Source: Clostridium sp. MD294 (lineage in GTDB: Bacteria > Bacillota > Clostridia > Lachnospirales > Anaerotignaceae). From it: a stretch of 64,000 nt of DNA. The stretch covers positions 1,510,130 to 1,574,129 of the forward strand of contig NZ_CP097810.1 of assembly GCF_000364165.2 (NCBI RefSeq). Direction: 5' to 3'. The first letter of the stretch is position 1, and the number at the start of each line of letters is the position of its first letter. The notes under the pieces were generated by a model, which was not told where the DNA came from, did no database searches, and was given only the letters and a program-made list of their open reading frames with translations. Position numbers and translations under genes: made by a program. Below, piece by piece: positions 25,726-38,426 of this stretch.

Positions 25726-25753
25726 TTGACAAATGAAAAAAAGAGTGTATAAT
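25726..25753 (+). promoter_or_regulatory. rRNA operon promoter P1
   Basis: TTGACA (25726-25731), 16-base spacer, TATAAT (25748-25753), right after the tRNA-Ser(GGA) gene. Confidence 0.8.
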
Positions 25754-25825
25754 AAATATTCGTGACTGCCAAAAAGGCAATAATGAAAAGCACTAAAAAA
25801 TATTTTAAAAAAAGTAAAAAAGTGC

Positions 25826-25854
25826 TTGACAAAATAAAAAAGTGATGGTAATAT
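25826..25854 (+). promoter_or_regulatory. rRNA operon promoter P2
   Basis: TTGACA (25826-25831), 17-base spacer, TAATAT (25849-25854). Tandem with P1; 160 bases before mature 16S. Confidence 0.75.
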
Positions 25855-25896
25855 ATACCACGCCGAATTCGAAAAAAGTCGAAACAAAAAACAAAT

Positions 25897-25921
25897 TGGT
25901 CCTTGAAAACTGAACAGTTAA
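25897..25921 (+). other. 16S processing stem, 5' half
   Basis: GTCCTTGAAAACTGAACAG-TTAA pairs, with one mismatch, with 27569-27592 after 16S. The long stem encloses pre-16S and is the expected RNase III substrate. Confidence 0.8.
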
Positions 25922-26017
25922 GAAATAAAACACAACCCAAGTCTATTCAAAGTTTTTGTAGATTTTTAGTTAAAAAAATCTAATATAAAAAGTCAGAGTA
26001 ATCTGAGTAAAAGGATT

Positions 26018-27548
<1,531 letters not shown>

Positions 27549-27568
27549 AGACAAAGTTGTGAAATAGA

Positions 27569-27592
27569 TTAACTGTTCAGTTTTGAAGGACT
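27569..27592 (+). other. 16S processing stem, 3' half
   Basis: TTAACTGTTCAGTTTTGAAG-GACT complements 25897-25921 across the 16S gene. Confidence 0.8.
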
Positions 27593-27621
27593 GATAAAAG
27601 TTCTAAATAAAAAAATGGAAA

Positions 27622-27742
27622 TTTCTGGTGATGATGCGTTTATGGGAAACACCCGTACCCATTCCGAACACGACGGTTAAGACGTAAACGGTTGATGATA
27701 CTTGGTGGGGGACCGCCTGGGAAAGTAGATGATTGCCAGAAT
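27622..27742 (+). rRNA. 5S ribosomal RNA, copy 1 (in the 16S-23S spacer)
   Basis: Contains the conserved CCCATTCCGAACACGACGGTTAAG core and closing stem TTCTGG/CCAGAA (core cited in part: CCATTCCGAACACG). Unusually placed between 16S and 23S, followed by tRNA-Ile and tRNA-Ala. Nearly identical to copy 3. Confidence 0.95.
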
Positions 27743-27746
27743 TTAT

Positions 27747-27820
27747 GGGCTCATAGCTCAGCCGGTTAGAGCGCGCGCCTGATAAGCGCGAGGTCGGTGG
27801 TTCGAGTCCACTTGAGCCCA
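27747..27820 (+). tRNA. tRNA-Ile (GAT)
   Basis: Acceptor GGGCTCA/TGAGCCC, anticodon loop CTGATAA. Four bases after 5S copy 1. Confidence 0.97.
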
Positions 27821-27860
27821 TTTTTTAATGTAAAAATAAAAAAACAATATAGAAATAAAT

Positions 27861-27933
27861 GGGGGTTTAGCTCAGTTGGGAGAGCACCTGCCTTGCAAGC
27901 AGGGGGTCGCGAGTTCGAATCTCGCAATCTCCA
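27861..27933 (+). tRNA. tRNA-Ala (TGC)
   Basis: Acceptor GGGGGTT/AATCTCC (with G-U pairs), anticodon loop CTTGCAA. Typical 16S-23S spacer tRNA. Confidence 0.97.
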
Positions 27934-28070
27934 GTAACAGACGAAAAGAAGTCTGTATGCACCTTGAAAACTGAATACAAGAAAAAAGAGTCAAAAATCG
28001 AGCAATAATAAATTTTTGAAACAAACTTCTATAAATAAAGTAAAAAAGTAGTAACGCTACTACATTTAAA

Positions 28071-30968
<2,898 letters not shown>

Positions 30969-31025
30969 TAGTAAAAGGGAAAGCAAAGGAAGAGATAAAA
31001 AATAGAAGGAAAGTAAAAAAAGGTA

Positions 31026-31054
31026 TTGACAAAAAGCGAGAGAGAGGCTATAAT
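31026..31054 (+). promoter_or_regulatory. Internal promoter for the 5S-tRNA block
   Basis: TTGACA (31026-31031), 17 bases, TATAAT (31049-31054), a consensus sigma-A promoter between 23S and 5S copy 2. It could drive the 5S/tRNA genes independently of the rRNA promoters. Confidence 0.75.
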
Positions 31055-31095
31055 ATATCTTGTGTTCAGTTTTGAGGGTGTAAAGCCCAAAGATA

Positions 31096-31217
31096 TTTCC
31101 AGTGACGATACGTTTGTGGGGAACACCCGTACCCATTCCGAACACGACGGTTAAGACGCAAACGGCTGATGATACTTGGTGGGGGACCGCCTGGGAAAGT
31201 AAGTGGTGGCTGGAGAA
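31096..31217 (+). rRNA. 5S ribosomal RNA, copy 2
   Basis: Conserved core CCATTCCGAACACG and closing stem TTCCAG/CTGGA. Differs from copies 1 and 3 in the closing stem (GC-richer) and some loop bases. Confidence 0.95.
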
Positions 31218-31220
31218 TAA

Positions 31221-31292
31221 TCCTCGATAGCTCAGCGGTAGAGCATCCGGCTGTTAACCGGAGGGTCGTAGGTTCGAATCCTACTCGGGGAG
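31221..31292 (+). tRNA. tRNA-Asn (GTT)
   Basis: Acceptor TCCTCGA/TCGGGGA, anticodon loop CTGTTAA. Confidence 0.96.
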
Positions 31293-31299
31293 TTAATAA

Positions 31300-31371
31300 G
31301 GCCCGATGGTCAAGCGGTTAAGACACGGCCCTTTCACGGCTGTAACCCGGGTTCGATTCCCGGTCGGGTCA
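31300..31371 (+). tRNA. tRNA-Glu (TTC)
   Basis: Acceptor GGCCCGA/TCGGGTC, anticodon loop CTTTCAC. Confidence 0.96.
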
Positions 31372-31380
31372 TTTTTAAAA

Positions 31381-31502
31381 ATTTCTAGTGATGATGCGTT
31401 TATGGGAAACACCCGTACCCATTCCGAACACGACGGTTAAGACATAAACGGCTGATGATACTTGGTGGGGGACCGCCTGGGAAAGTAAGTGATTGCTAGA
31501 AT
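31381..31502 (+). rRNA. 5S ribosomal RNA, copy 3
   Basis: Conserved core CCATTCCGAACACG; near-identical to copy 1. It lies in the middle of a tRNA cluster, between tRNA-Glu and tRNA-Thr. Confidence 0.95.
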
Positions 31503-31505
31503 TAT

Positions 31506-31578
31506 GCCGATGTGGCTCAATTGGCAGAGCAGCTGACTTGTAATCAGCAGGTTAACGGTTCGAGTCCGTTCATCGGCT
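31506..31578 (+). tRNA. tRNA-Thr (TGT)
   Basis: Acceptor GCCGATG/CATCGGC, anticodon loop CTTGTAA. Confidence 0.97.
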
Positions 31579-31611
31579 TATTTCCTAAAAAAAGGAAGTA
31601 AAATATCATAT

Positions 31612-31685
31612 GGGTCTTTAGCTCAGTTGGTTAGAGCATCCGGCTCATAACCGGACGGTCCCGGGTTCGAGTCCCTGAAGACCCA
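31612..31685 (+). tRNA. tRNA with CAT anticodon (Ile2 or elongator Met)
   Basis: Acceptor GGGTCTT/AAGACCC, anticodon loop CTCATAA. It lacks the initiator features (three G-C pairs in the anticodon stem, unpaired position 1). It resembles Bacillus tRNA-Ile2, read as ATA after TilS modification; the other CAT tRNA at 31897 looks like elongator Met. Confidence 0.9.
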
Positions 31686-31708
31686 CTTTATTTTTAAAAA
31701 TAGCATAT

Positions 31709-31782
<74 letters not shown>

Positions 31783-31789
31783 TTATTAT

Positions 31790-31862
31790 GGGAGTTTAGC
31801 TCAGCTGGGAGAGCATCTGCCTTACAAGCAGAGGGTCACAGGTTCGAGCCCTGTAACTCCCA
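31790..31862 (+). tRNA. tRNA-Val (TAC)
   Basis: Acceptor GGGAGTT/AACTCCC, anticodon loop CTTACAA. Confidence 0.97.
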
Positions 31863-31896
31863 TATTTTTTTAAAATGTTAAAAAAATAAATACTAT

Positions 31897-31970
31897 GGCG
31901 GAGTAGCTCAGTTGGCTAGAGCACGCGGTTCATACCCGCGGTGTCAGGGGTTCAAATCCCTTCTCCGCTA
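31897..31970 (+). tRNA. tRNA-Met (CAT), elongator type
   Basis: Acceptor GGCGGAG/CTCCGCT (G1-U72 wobble), anticodon loop TTCATAC. Resembles Bacillus elongator tRNA-Met. Confidence 0.92.
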
Positions 31971-31980
31971 TGATAAAAAG

Positions 31981-32012
31981 AAACACAGTATTAAAAATGC
32001 TGTGTTTTTTGT
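31981..32012 (+). terminator. Terminator of the rRNA/tRNA cluster
   Basis: Stem AAACACAGTAT / ATGCTGTGTTT followed by T residues, 11 bases after tRNA-Met. Confidence 0.85.
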
Positions 32013-32104
32013 TGTAAAAAAATAAAATATAAAGTATTGCGAATGTAAAAAAAATAATGTATAGTTTATTTGTATAAAAAATAAGGAGGTGAATGGTGTA
32101 AATT

Positions 32105-32323
32105 ATGAATGTGTTAAAATTATCAAAATGGACAATTTGCGTAGAAAAGCAATATAGAACAGTGCAGCAGGGTAATATAATGATAGTGTTAGACCAACAA
32201 AGAAATTTTGTGGTACTTTTTAGTGTAGATGAAGACCACAATATTATTATAGAAAAGTGTTGTACAGGTTGCCAATGTGAAATAGACCATAAATATAGAA
32301 GAATATTGTTAGAGGTGGTGTAA
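32105..32323 (+). CDS. Hypothetical protein
   Basis: 72 residues. An AAGGAGGTG site lies 15 bases before the ATG, rather far, so the true start is uncertain. The sequence begins MNVLKLSKWTICVEKQYRTV and ends with a CCTGCQCE cysteine cluster. It shares the pattern L-x-x-W-x-I-x-x-E at its start with the next gene, so the two may be diverged duplicates. It precedes ispF in the same direction. Function unknown. Confidence 0.5.
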   Translation: MNVLKLSKWTICVEKQYRTVQQGNIMIVLDQQRNFVVLFSVDEDHNIIIEKCCTGCQCEIDHKYRRILLEVV

Positions 32324-32331
32324 AAAATAGT

Positions 32332-32607
32332 ATGAGAACATATCAGTTAAAAGATTGGAAAATACAAATAGAAAATAGAAGTAATGAACAGTATGATTTT
32401 GTTTGTGATGAAAAAAATTTAATTATATCAGATAAATCTAAAGAATATATTACATTTGTAGAGGTAAATCAAAAAGATAATTTAGTACTGCAAAAATTGC
32501 CGTATTTTGTAGAATATAAATTTTATAGTGAAGAAAAATGCTTGAGTATAATCATACTTTCAGATAAATTTAAAAAAGGAAATGCTGCGGAAGGAAAAAG
32601 AAAATGA
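32332..32607 (+). CDS. Hypothetical protein
   Basis: 91 residues, starts [20 protein letters not shown]; beta-rich and charged, with a Lys-rich end GNAAEGKRK. No signal peptide. It resembles the gene before it in the first 12 residues. It overlaps ispF by 4 bases, so the two are translationally coupled. I do not recognise a family. Confidence 0.6.
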   Translation: MRTYQLKDWKIQIENRSNEQYDFVCDEKNLIISDKSKEYITFVEVNQKDNLVLQKLPYFVEYKFYSEEKCLSIIILSDKFKKGNAAEGKRK

Positions 32608-33083
32608 GAATAGGTTCAGGGTATGATGTGCATAAATTGGTAGAAGGAAGAAAGCTGATACTAGGAGGTATAGAAATTCCTTTTGAAAAGGGATTGCTGG
32701 GTCATTCTGATGCAGATGTGCTAACACACGCTGTTATGGACGCACTTTTAGGGGCGGCAGCAATGGGAGATATAGGGAGGCATTTTCCGGATAGCGATGC
32801 TAGATATAAAGATGTATCTAGTATGAAATTGTTGTATGAAGTTTTATGCTTGCTAAAAAAAGAAAAGTATAGTATAATAAACATCGACGCAACTGTAATT
32901 GCACAGAAACCGAAATTAGCAAATTATATGCAGGCAATGGAACAAAATATAGCAGATACATTAGAAATAGCAAAAGATAGTATAAATATTAAAGCAACAA
33001 CAGAAGAAGGACTTGGATTTACGGGAGAAGGGTTAGGCATAGCAGCAAAAGCGGTGTGTCTGATTGAAAAAATAGAAAAATAA
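32604..33083 (+). CDS. ispF: 2-C-methyl-D-erythritol 2,4-cyclodiphosphate synthase
   Basis: 159 residues, a trimeric enzyme of the non-mevalonate isoprenoid pathway. Metal ligands D8 and H10 in GSGYDVHKL and H42 region of [20 protein letters not shown] (cited: [10 protein letters not shown]); [11 protein letters not shown] and the C-terminal [14 protein letters not shown] are conserved. It converts CDP-ME 2-phosphate to MEcPP. ispD is not adjacent. Confidence 0.97.
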   Translation: MRIGSGYDVHKLVEGRKLILGGIEIPFEKGLLGHSDADVLTHAVMDALLGAAAMGDIGRHFPDSDARYKDVSSMKLLYEVLCLLKKEKYSIINIDATVIAQKPKLANYMQAMEQNIADTLEIAKDSINIKATTEEGLGFTGEGLGIAAKAVCLIEKIEK

Positions 33084-33104
33084 AAATAGTAAAAAGTATT
33101 GATG

Positions 33105-33375
33105 GAAAGAGTAATTTTTAGGACGTCTGACAGAGAAAAAGGAGCGTTATATGTGTGGTGCATATAATCGGGTGAAACTCCTGAACAGAAAAAATAAAAA
33201 TGAAGTGCATTCCTGAACTGCACAGGCGAAAAAAGTATTTTGATTAGCTTGTAGCCGGTTACAACGTTATAGTAAAAGAGAGAGAGGGATTGCTGTGTCA
33301 GTCCGTCTAAGTGGAGTGGAACCGCGAAGTAATAGCTTCGTCTTTACAAAAAAAGTAAAGATGGAGCTTTTTTAT
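33105..33375 (+). promoter_or_regulatory. T-box leader of the cysE-cysS operon
   Basis: The T-box reads GTGGAGTGGAACCGCG (33311-33326), followed by a terminator stem (33334-33373) with a T-run. A TGC in GAAGTGCATTCC (33206-33208) fits a cysteine specifier. Uncharged tRNA-Cys should switch on serine acetyltransferase and CysRS together. Confidence 0.9.
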
Positions 33376-33485
33376 TGTCTTTGTTTGGAGGTTGTATAAA
33401 AATGATATAAAATATGGAAACAATAGTATAAAAATAGAGTATATTAAAAAAAGGACAATACTATAAAAACAGGAGGAAAAAAGAA

Positions 33486-34133
33486 ATGTTAAAAGAATTA
33501 GTAAAAGTAGTAAAAGAGAAAGACCCAGCAATAAAAGGGAATATGGAGGTGCTGTTGTATCCGAGTTTTTGGGCAACAATATCACATAGAATAGCACATC
33601 ATTTTTATAAAAGGAAACATTATTTTATAGCAAGATTGATTTCACAAATTTCTCGTTTTTTAACAGGTATTGAAATTCACCCTGGAGCAAAAATAGGCAA
33701 AGGCTTTTTTATAGACCATGGTATGGGAGTTGTAATAGGAGAAACCTGTGAAATAGGAGATAATGTACTTTTGTATCAAGGGGTAACATTGGGAGGAACA
33801 GGAAAAGGAAGCGGTAAACGCCACCCAACATTAGGAAATAATGTTATGGTAGGAGCAGGTGCTAAAGTGCTTGGCCCTGTAAATATAGGAGATAATGCAA
33901 AAATAGGAGGGGGCTCTGTTGTAGTAAAAGATGTTCCAGAATATATGACAGCAGTGGGCGTTCCTGCAAGATGTACAGCACAAGAAGAAGAAGAAAAAAA
34001 GCAAAAAACATCAGATGTTCTTGACCAACTGAAATTAAGTGACCCTGTGTCAAGAGATTTAAGGGATATTTCAGAAAGAATAAAAGTAATTGAAAAAATA
34101 CTTTTACAAAGTGACAAAAACAATGTACAATAG
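33486..34133 (+). CDS. cysE: Serine O-acetyltransferase
   Basis: 215 residues: an N-terminal helical part, then a left-handed beta-helix of hexapeptide repeats from about residue 65, including [40 protein letters not shown] and the conserved loop [13 protein letters not shown]. It makes O-acetylserine for cysteine synthesis. The C-terminal tail is long and helical (coiled-coil-like). First gene after the Cys T-box; AGGAGG site. Confidence 0.96.
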   Translation: MLKELVKVVKEKDPAIKGNMEVLLYPSFWATISHRIAHHFYKRKHYFIARLISQISRFLTGIEIHPGAKIGKGFFIDHGMGVVIGETCEIGDNVLLYQGVTLGGTGKGSGKRHPTLGNNVMVGAGAKVLGPVNIGDNAKIGGGSVVVKDVPEYMTAVGVPARCTAQEEEEKKQKTSDVLDQLKLSDPVSRDLRDISERIKVIEKILLQSDKNNVQ

Positions 34134-34223
34134 AAAAGTAAATACAAAACAATTATTTTAGTATGTATAAAATGTTTTTACATTATGAAATAGAATAAAT
34201 AATAGAAAGGGAGATACGAGTAT

Positions 34224-35624
34224 ATGAAAGTATATAATACACTGACAAGACAAAAAGAGGAATTTGTGCCACAACAACAGGGAAAAGTAAAAATGTATGT
34301 TTGTGGGCCTACTGTTTATGATTATATTCATATAGGAAATGCAAGACCTTATGTCGTATTTGATACTGTAAGAAGATATTTGGAATATAAAGGGTACGAT
34401 GTAACATATGTACAAAACTTTACAGATGTAGATGATAAAATTATAAATAGAGCAAATAAAGAAAATAGCACTATGCAGGATATATCAAATAGATATATAG
34501 AAGAAGCATTTAAAGATGCAGATGGATTAAATGTCAAAAGGGCAACAGTGCACCCAAGAGTAACAGAAGAAATGCCACATATTATAGAAATGATACAGGT
34601 GTTGTTGGATAAAGGCTATGCTTATGAAGACAAAGGCACAGTGTATTATGACACTAAGAAATTTCCAGAGTATGGAAAACTTTCTAAAAAGAATTTGGAG
34701 GAACTCATAGCAGGAGCAAGTGAAAGGGTTTCAGTAGATGATGCTAAAAAGAACTCTACTGACTTTGTGCTTTGGAAACCACATAAACCAGGTGAACCAA
34801 AATGGGAAGCACCATGGGGAGCAGGTAGACCCGGCTGGCATATAGAATGCTCTGTTATGGCAAAAAGATATTTAGGAGATACCATTGATATACACGCAGG
34901 AGGAGAGGATTTGATATTCCCTCATCACGAAAATGAAATTGCACAAAGTGAAGCAGCAAATGGGAAACAATTTTCAAAATATTGGCTACACAATGGCTTT
35001 ATCACAGTAGATAATGAAAAAATGTCAAAATCATTGGGAAACTTTTTTACAGTAAGAGATATTGCTTCCCATTTTCCATATGAAGTCATAAGATTTTTCA
35101 TATTAGGGGGACATTATAGAGGCCCTATTAACTTTAGTGATGAGCTTATGAAAGATGCACAAAATGGATTAGAAAGAATTAAAAACTGTAAAAAAGATTT
35201 GGCGTATTATGTAGAAAATTGCGAACAAAGTGCATTAAAACAAAATGAGAGCATAGAAGAACTGGAAAAATTCAAAACACAGTTTGAAATAGCAATGGAC
35301 GATGATTTCAATACAGCAAATGCTATTACAGCAATATATGAATTGGTGCGTTTTACAAATAAAGCAATAAAAGAAAATATGTCAAAAGAGTTTGCTCAAA
35401 AAACACAAGAAATGTTAAATCATTTGTGTGATGTGCTGGGCATAGCGGTAATGCAACAACAAACACAACAAGATACAGAAGAAATTGAGGCATTGATAGC
35501 AAAAAGAACAGAAGCAAAAAAGAATAAAGATTTTGAAACAGCAGATGCTATAAGAGCACAGCTTTCAGAAATGGGTATAACAATAAAAGATACTCGTCAA
35601 GGGGTACAATGGTTTAGGGGATAA
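34224..35624 (+). CDS. cysS: Cysteinyl-tRNA synthetase
   Basis: 466-residue class I synthetase. The zinc/cysteine pocket is MYVCGPTVYDY, the HIGH motif variant is HIGN in YIHIGNARPY, and KMSKS is intact (EKMSKSLGNFFTV). Other zinc ligands in WHIECSVMA and HHENEIAQSEA. The C-terminal DALR/anticodon domain ends KDTRQGVQWFRG. It shares the T-box-controlled operon with cysE, and mrnC follows in 5 bases. Confidence 0.97.
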   Translation: MKVYNTLTRQKEEFVPQQQGKVKMYVCGPTVYDYIHIGNARPYVVFDTVRRYLEYKGYDVTYVQNFTDVDDKIINRANKENSTMQDISNRYIEEAFKDADGLNVKRATVHPRVTEEMPHIIEMIQVLLDKGYAYEDKGTVYYDTKKFPEYGKLSKKNLEELIAGASERVSVDDAKKNSTDFVLWKPHKPGEPKWEAPWGAGRPGWHIECSVMAKRYLGDTIDIHAGGEDLIFPHHENEIAQSEAANGKQFSKYWLHNGFITVDNEKMSKSLGNFFTVRDIASHFPYEVIRFFILGGHYRGPINFSDELMKDAQNGLERIKNCKKDLAYYVENCEQSALKQNESIEELEKFKTQFEIAMDDDFNTANAITAIYELVRFTNKAIKENMSKEFAQKTQEMLNHLCDVLGIAVMQQQTQQDTEEIEALIAKRTEAKKNKDFETADAIRAQLSEMGITIKDTRQGVQWFRG

Positions 35625-35629
35625 AAGCA

Positions 35630-36052
35630 ATGGAGATACAAAATGTCAAAGCATTGCTTATAGAAGGTGTGCAAGGGGGGATAAAACCGAATGAGGTTTC
35701 CTCCCTTGCACTTGCTTATATAGGTGATGCAATATATGAAATATTTGTTAGAACACTTGTGCTTTCAAAAGGAAATGCACCAGTAAATAAATTGCATAAA
35801 CAGTCAAAAGAATATGTCAATGCAAAAGGACAAGCTGAAATGTATAAAGTGATAGCAGAATGTTTTACAGAAGAAGAAAAAGCAGTATTTAGAAGGGGAA
35901 GAAATGCAAAATCTTATACTACACCTAAAAATATGGATATAGCAGATTATCGCCATGCCACAGGATTAGAGGCACTGTTTGGCTATTTGTATTTGAAGGG
36001 AGATATGAAAAGAGCAATAGAATTGTTTGAAAAAGGTGTTAGTGCATTGTAA
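35630..36052 (+). CDS. mrnC: Mini-ribonuclease III
   Basis: 140 residues. RNase III-like catalytic core without a double-stranded RNA-binding domain: LALAYIGDAIYEIFVRT holds the acidic catalytic motif and TGLEALFGYLYLKGD is the second acidic helix. It matures 23S rRNA ends in Firmicutes. Position between cysS and rlmB matches Bacillus. Confidence 0.95.
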   Translation: MEIQNVKALLIEGVQGGIKPNEVSSLALAYIGDAIYEIFVRTLVLSKGNAPVNKLHKQSKEYVNAKGQAEMYKVIAECFTEEEKAVFRRGRNAKSYTTPKNMDIADYRHATGLEALFGYLYLKGDMKRAIELFEKGVSAL

Positions 36053-36084
36053 TAAAAATAAAAAAAATGAAAAGAGGTGAAAAT

Positions 36085-36825
36085 ATGGAAAAAAATGATA
36101 ACCAGCTAGAAGGAAGAAATGCCATATTAGAAGCATTGCGTAATGGTAGAGATATGGAAAAACTGCTTGTAATAAAAGGGAGTGCAGAAGGAACAATAAA
36201 AAGAATAATAGCACAGGCGTCTAAAAAAGGCGTGGTGATACAAGAAGTGAGTCGCCAAAAATTGGACGAGCTTTCTCAAACAAAAAACCATCAGGGAGTA
36301 ATTGCCATTGTATCAGCACATAATTATGCTACAATAGAAGATATACTTGAAAATGCAAAAAGTAAAGCAGAACCTCCTTTTGTTGTGGTATTAGATGGTA
36401 TTACAGACCCTCATAATTTGGGGGCAATAATAAGAAGTGCAGAATGTGCTGGTGCACATGGTGTTATTATACCAAAGCATCGCTCTGTAGGATTAAATGC
36501 TACAGTAGGCAAAACATCAGCGGGAGCAATAGAATATATGCCAGTAGCAAGAGTAACAAATATTGTAAAAACAATGGAGCAGTTAAAAAAAGAAGGATTG
36601 TGGTTTGCCTGTGCAGATATGAAAGGCTTGGATTACTTTGACACTGATATGAAGGGTGCAATAGGCATTGTAATAGGAAGTGAAGGCGATGGCGTAAGTA
36701 GATTGGTAAAAGAAAATTGTGACTTTACAGTAGCAATACCTATGTATGGAAAAATAGCATCACTAAATGCTTCTGTAGCGGCGGGACTTTTGTTGTATGA
36801 AGTAGTAAGACAAAGAAAATTTTAA
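36085..36825 (+). CDS. rlmB: 23S rRNA (guanosine-2'-O-)-methyltransferase RlmB-like
   Basis: Start set at ATG 36085, 7 bases after GAGGTG; an ATG at 36067 overlaps that site. 246 residues, SpoU/TrmH family knot enzyme. An N-terminal substrate-binding domain (LEGRNAILEAL) is followed by LDGITDPHNLGAIIRSAECA, GIVIGSEGDGVSRLV and ASLNASVAAGLLLYE, the three SPOUT motifs. Same place as yacO in Bacillus. Confidence 0.93.
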   Translation: MEKNDNQLEGRNAILEALRNGRDMEKLLVIKGSAEGTIKRIIAQASKKGVVIQEVSRQKLDELSQTKNHQGVIAIVSAHNYATIEDILENAKSKAEPPFVVVLDGITDPHNLGAIIRSAECAGAHGVIIPKHRSVGLNATVGKTSAGAIEYMPVARVTNIVKTMEQLKKEGLWFACADMKGLDYFDTDMKGAIGIVIGSEGDGVSRLVKENCDFTVAIPMYGKIASLNASVAAGLLLYEVVRQRKF

Positions 36826-36836
36826 TTATAATGATG

Positions 36837-36871
36837 TGATAAAAACTTTTTGTATAAAAAGCGTTTTATCA
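36837..36871 (+). terminator. Possible weak terminator
   Basis: Long inverted repeat TGATAAAA / TTTTATCA with inner CTTTTT/AAAAAG, followed by TAATTTTTA. It may only partly end transcription, as rae1 follows in the same direction. Confidence 0.45.
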
Positions 36872-36914
36872 TAATTTTTATGATTATAAAAAAGAAAGGA
36901 GGAATTATTGTATA

Positions 36915-37430
36915 TTGTCAATAGAATTTTTGCTAGTAGATGGCTATAATATGATACACGCATGGCAGGAGTTAAAAGAGCTGGTGAATGTTAGTCTAGA
37001 AAGTGCTAGACAAAAACTCCTTGATATGCTTTCTAATTATAAGGGAAGTCAAAAGATGAATATTATTGTAGTGTTTGACGCATATTTAGTGAAAGGAAAT
37101 GTAGGAAGTATATTTCAATATCATAATATTTCTGTAGTATATACTAAAGAAGCAGAAACTGCTGACCATTTTATTGAAAGAACAGTCAATCATATGCCAC
37201 GCCATTATAAAGTAAGCGTAGCAACATCAGATAGATTAGAACAGATTATTATATTGGGAAATGGAGCAGAAAGAATTTCAGCACAACAATTGCGTCAAAG
37301 GGTTCTGATAGAGCAAAAACAACTACGTAAAAAATACATAGAAAATAAACCGCCTAAAAATAACCTTTTAGCAGATAATATAGATAAAGATGCTTTGGAT
37401 TGGATTGAAGCATTGCGTAGACAAAAATGA
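36915..37430 (+). CDS. rae1: NYN/PIN-domain ribosome-associated endoribonuclease Rae1 (YacP)
   Basis: 171 residues with a TTG start after AAAGGAGGAATT. NYN-domain start FLLVDGYNMIHAW with the catalytic aspartate at about residue 9, then IIVVFDAYLVKG and TAEETADHFIE-like EAETADHFIERTV, and VATSDRLEQ with further acidic ligands. Rae1 cleaves certain mRNAs on the ribosome in Bacillus. Located between rlmB and sigH as in Bacillus. Confidence 0.92.
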   Translation: MSIEFLLVDGYNMIHAWQELKELVNVSLESARQKLLDMLSNYKGSQKMNIIVVFDAYLVKGNVGSIFQYHNISVVYTKEAETADHFIERTVNHMPRHYKVSVATSDRLEQIIILGNGAERISAQQLRQRVLIEQKQLRKKYIENKPPKNNLLADNIDKDALDWIEALRRQK

Positions 37431-37462
37431 AAAAAATGTAATGTAGTGTGAGGGTGTAATAT

Positions 37463-38089
37463 ATGGAACAACAAAGCGTTTATAGTGGGCAAAAAGATGA
37501 AGAATTAGTAAAATTAGTACAGCAAGGAGATAAAAGGGCACAAGAACACTTATTCAATAAATATAAACCTCTTGTAAAAACAAGAGCAAGAACATATTTT
37601 TTAATTGGGGCAGATACAGAGGATATTATACAAGAGGGTATGATAGGACTGTATAAAGCAATGAGAGATTTTCAAAAAAATAAAAATGCTTCTTTTAGAG
37701 CATTTGCGGAACTTTGTATCAATAGGCAAATGATTACAGCCATTAAAATGGCAACAAGACAAAAACATATACCATTAAATTCTTATGTTTCTTTAAATAG
37801 GCCTGTGTTTGAACAAGAGTCAGAAGAAACTTATATGGATATGCTTATGGGAGGAGAAATACTCAATCCTGAAGCATTGCTGATAGGTAGAGAAGATAAG
37901 CATTTCATGGAAACACAAATTATAAAAATGCTGAGTGATTTTGAAAAAAGAATATTGCTTTTGTATTTGAGAGGAAAAACATATTATGAAATATCGTGTA
38001 TAGTAGAAAAATCAGAAAAATCAATTGATAACGCATTGCAAAGAGTAAAAAAGAAAGTAGAAAAATATCTAAATGAAAAAAAGAATTGA
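37463..38089 (+). CDS. sigH: RNA polymerase sigma factor SigH (Spo0H)
   Basis: 208-residue sigma-70 family factor. Region 2: HLFNKYKPLVKTRARTYFL, then GADTEDIIQEGMIGLYKAMRDF (short pieces). The linker SLNRPVF and region 4 (LSDFEKRILLLYLRGKTYYEIS) are typical of sigma-H. It directs stationary-phase and early sporulation genes. Synteny with rlmB-rae1 supports the call. rpmG-secE-nusG, which follow in Bacillus, are not here; a tRNA-Thr follows instead. Confidence 0.94.
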   Translation: MEQQSVYSGQKDEELVKLVQQGDKRAQEHLFNKYKPLVKTRARTYFLIGADTEDIIQEGMIGLYKAMRDFQKNKNASFRAFAELCINRQMITAIKMATRQKHIPLNSYVSLNRPVFEQESEETYMDMLMGGEILNPEALLIGREDKHFMETQIIKMLSDFEKRILLLYLRGKTYYEISCIVEKSEKSIDNALQRVKKKVEKYLNEKKN

Positions 38090-38231
38090 TATTTTTTGTA
38101 GAATAATGTGTGTTTGCTGTGTCATTTAAAACTGTAGTAACTGTGTTTTTTCAATAAAAAACTTGACGTAACTGTTGTGATATGATACCATATAATGGTT
38201 GATGTGGGAAAGAGAGTACTCTCTTTTCTGT

Positions 38232-38304
38232 GCTGCTATGGCTCAGTAGGTAGAGCGTCGCCTTGGTAAGGCGGAGGTCACGGGTTCAAATCCCGTTAGC
38301 AGCT
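38232..38304 (+). tRNA. tRNA-Thr (GGT)
   Basis: Acceptor GCTGCTA/TAGCAGC, anticodon loop TTGGTAA. Its terminator hairpin is duplicated 1.15 kb away. Confidence 0.97.
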
Positions 38305-38340
38305 TGTAATACCCCTTGTGTTTTCAAGGGGTATTTTTGT
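38304..38340 (+). terminator. tRNA-Thr terminator, copy 1 of a 37-bp direct repeat
   Basis: Hairpin ATACCCCTTG / CAAGGGGTAT with a T-run directly after the tRNA. An identical 37-bp copy is at 39457-39493. Confidence 0.9.
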
Positions 38341-38365
38341 GTTGGTGCTTTAGCGTAACAAAATC

Positions 38366-38382
38366 CCCTAGTTCTACTAGGG
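38366..38382 (-). terminator. Possible terminator of the secreted-protein gene
   Basis: Stem CCCTAG/CTAGGG with a short T-rich tail on the minus strand, 45 bases after the stop at 38427. Confidence 0.45.
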
Positions 38383-38426
38383 TGAAACAAAAAACTTTAG
38401 TATATGAAATAAAGAAATTATTGTTA

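Noticed and set aside
25244..25940. Minus-strand frames across the tRNA-Ser genes
   Set aside because: They overlap tRNAs and rRNA promoters; the protein-like text is an antisense reading of tRNA arms.
33124..33330. S-box or other riboswitch before cysE
   Set aside because: The GTGGAACCGCG sequence and Cys codon in the specifier position identify a T-box.
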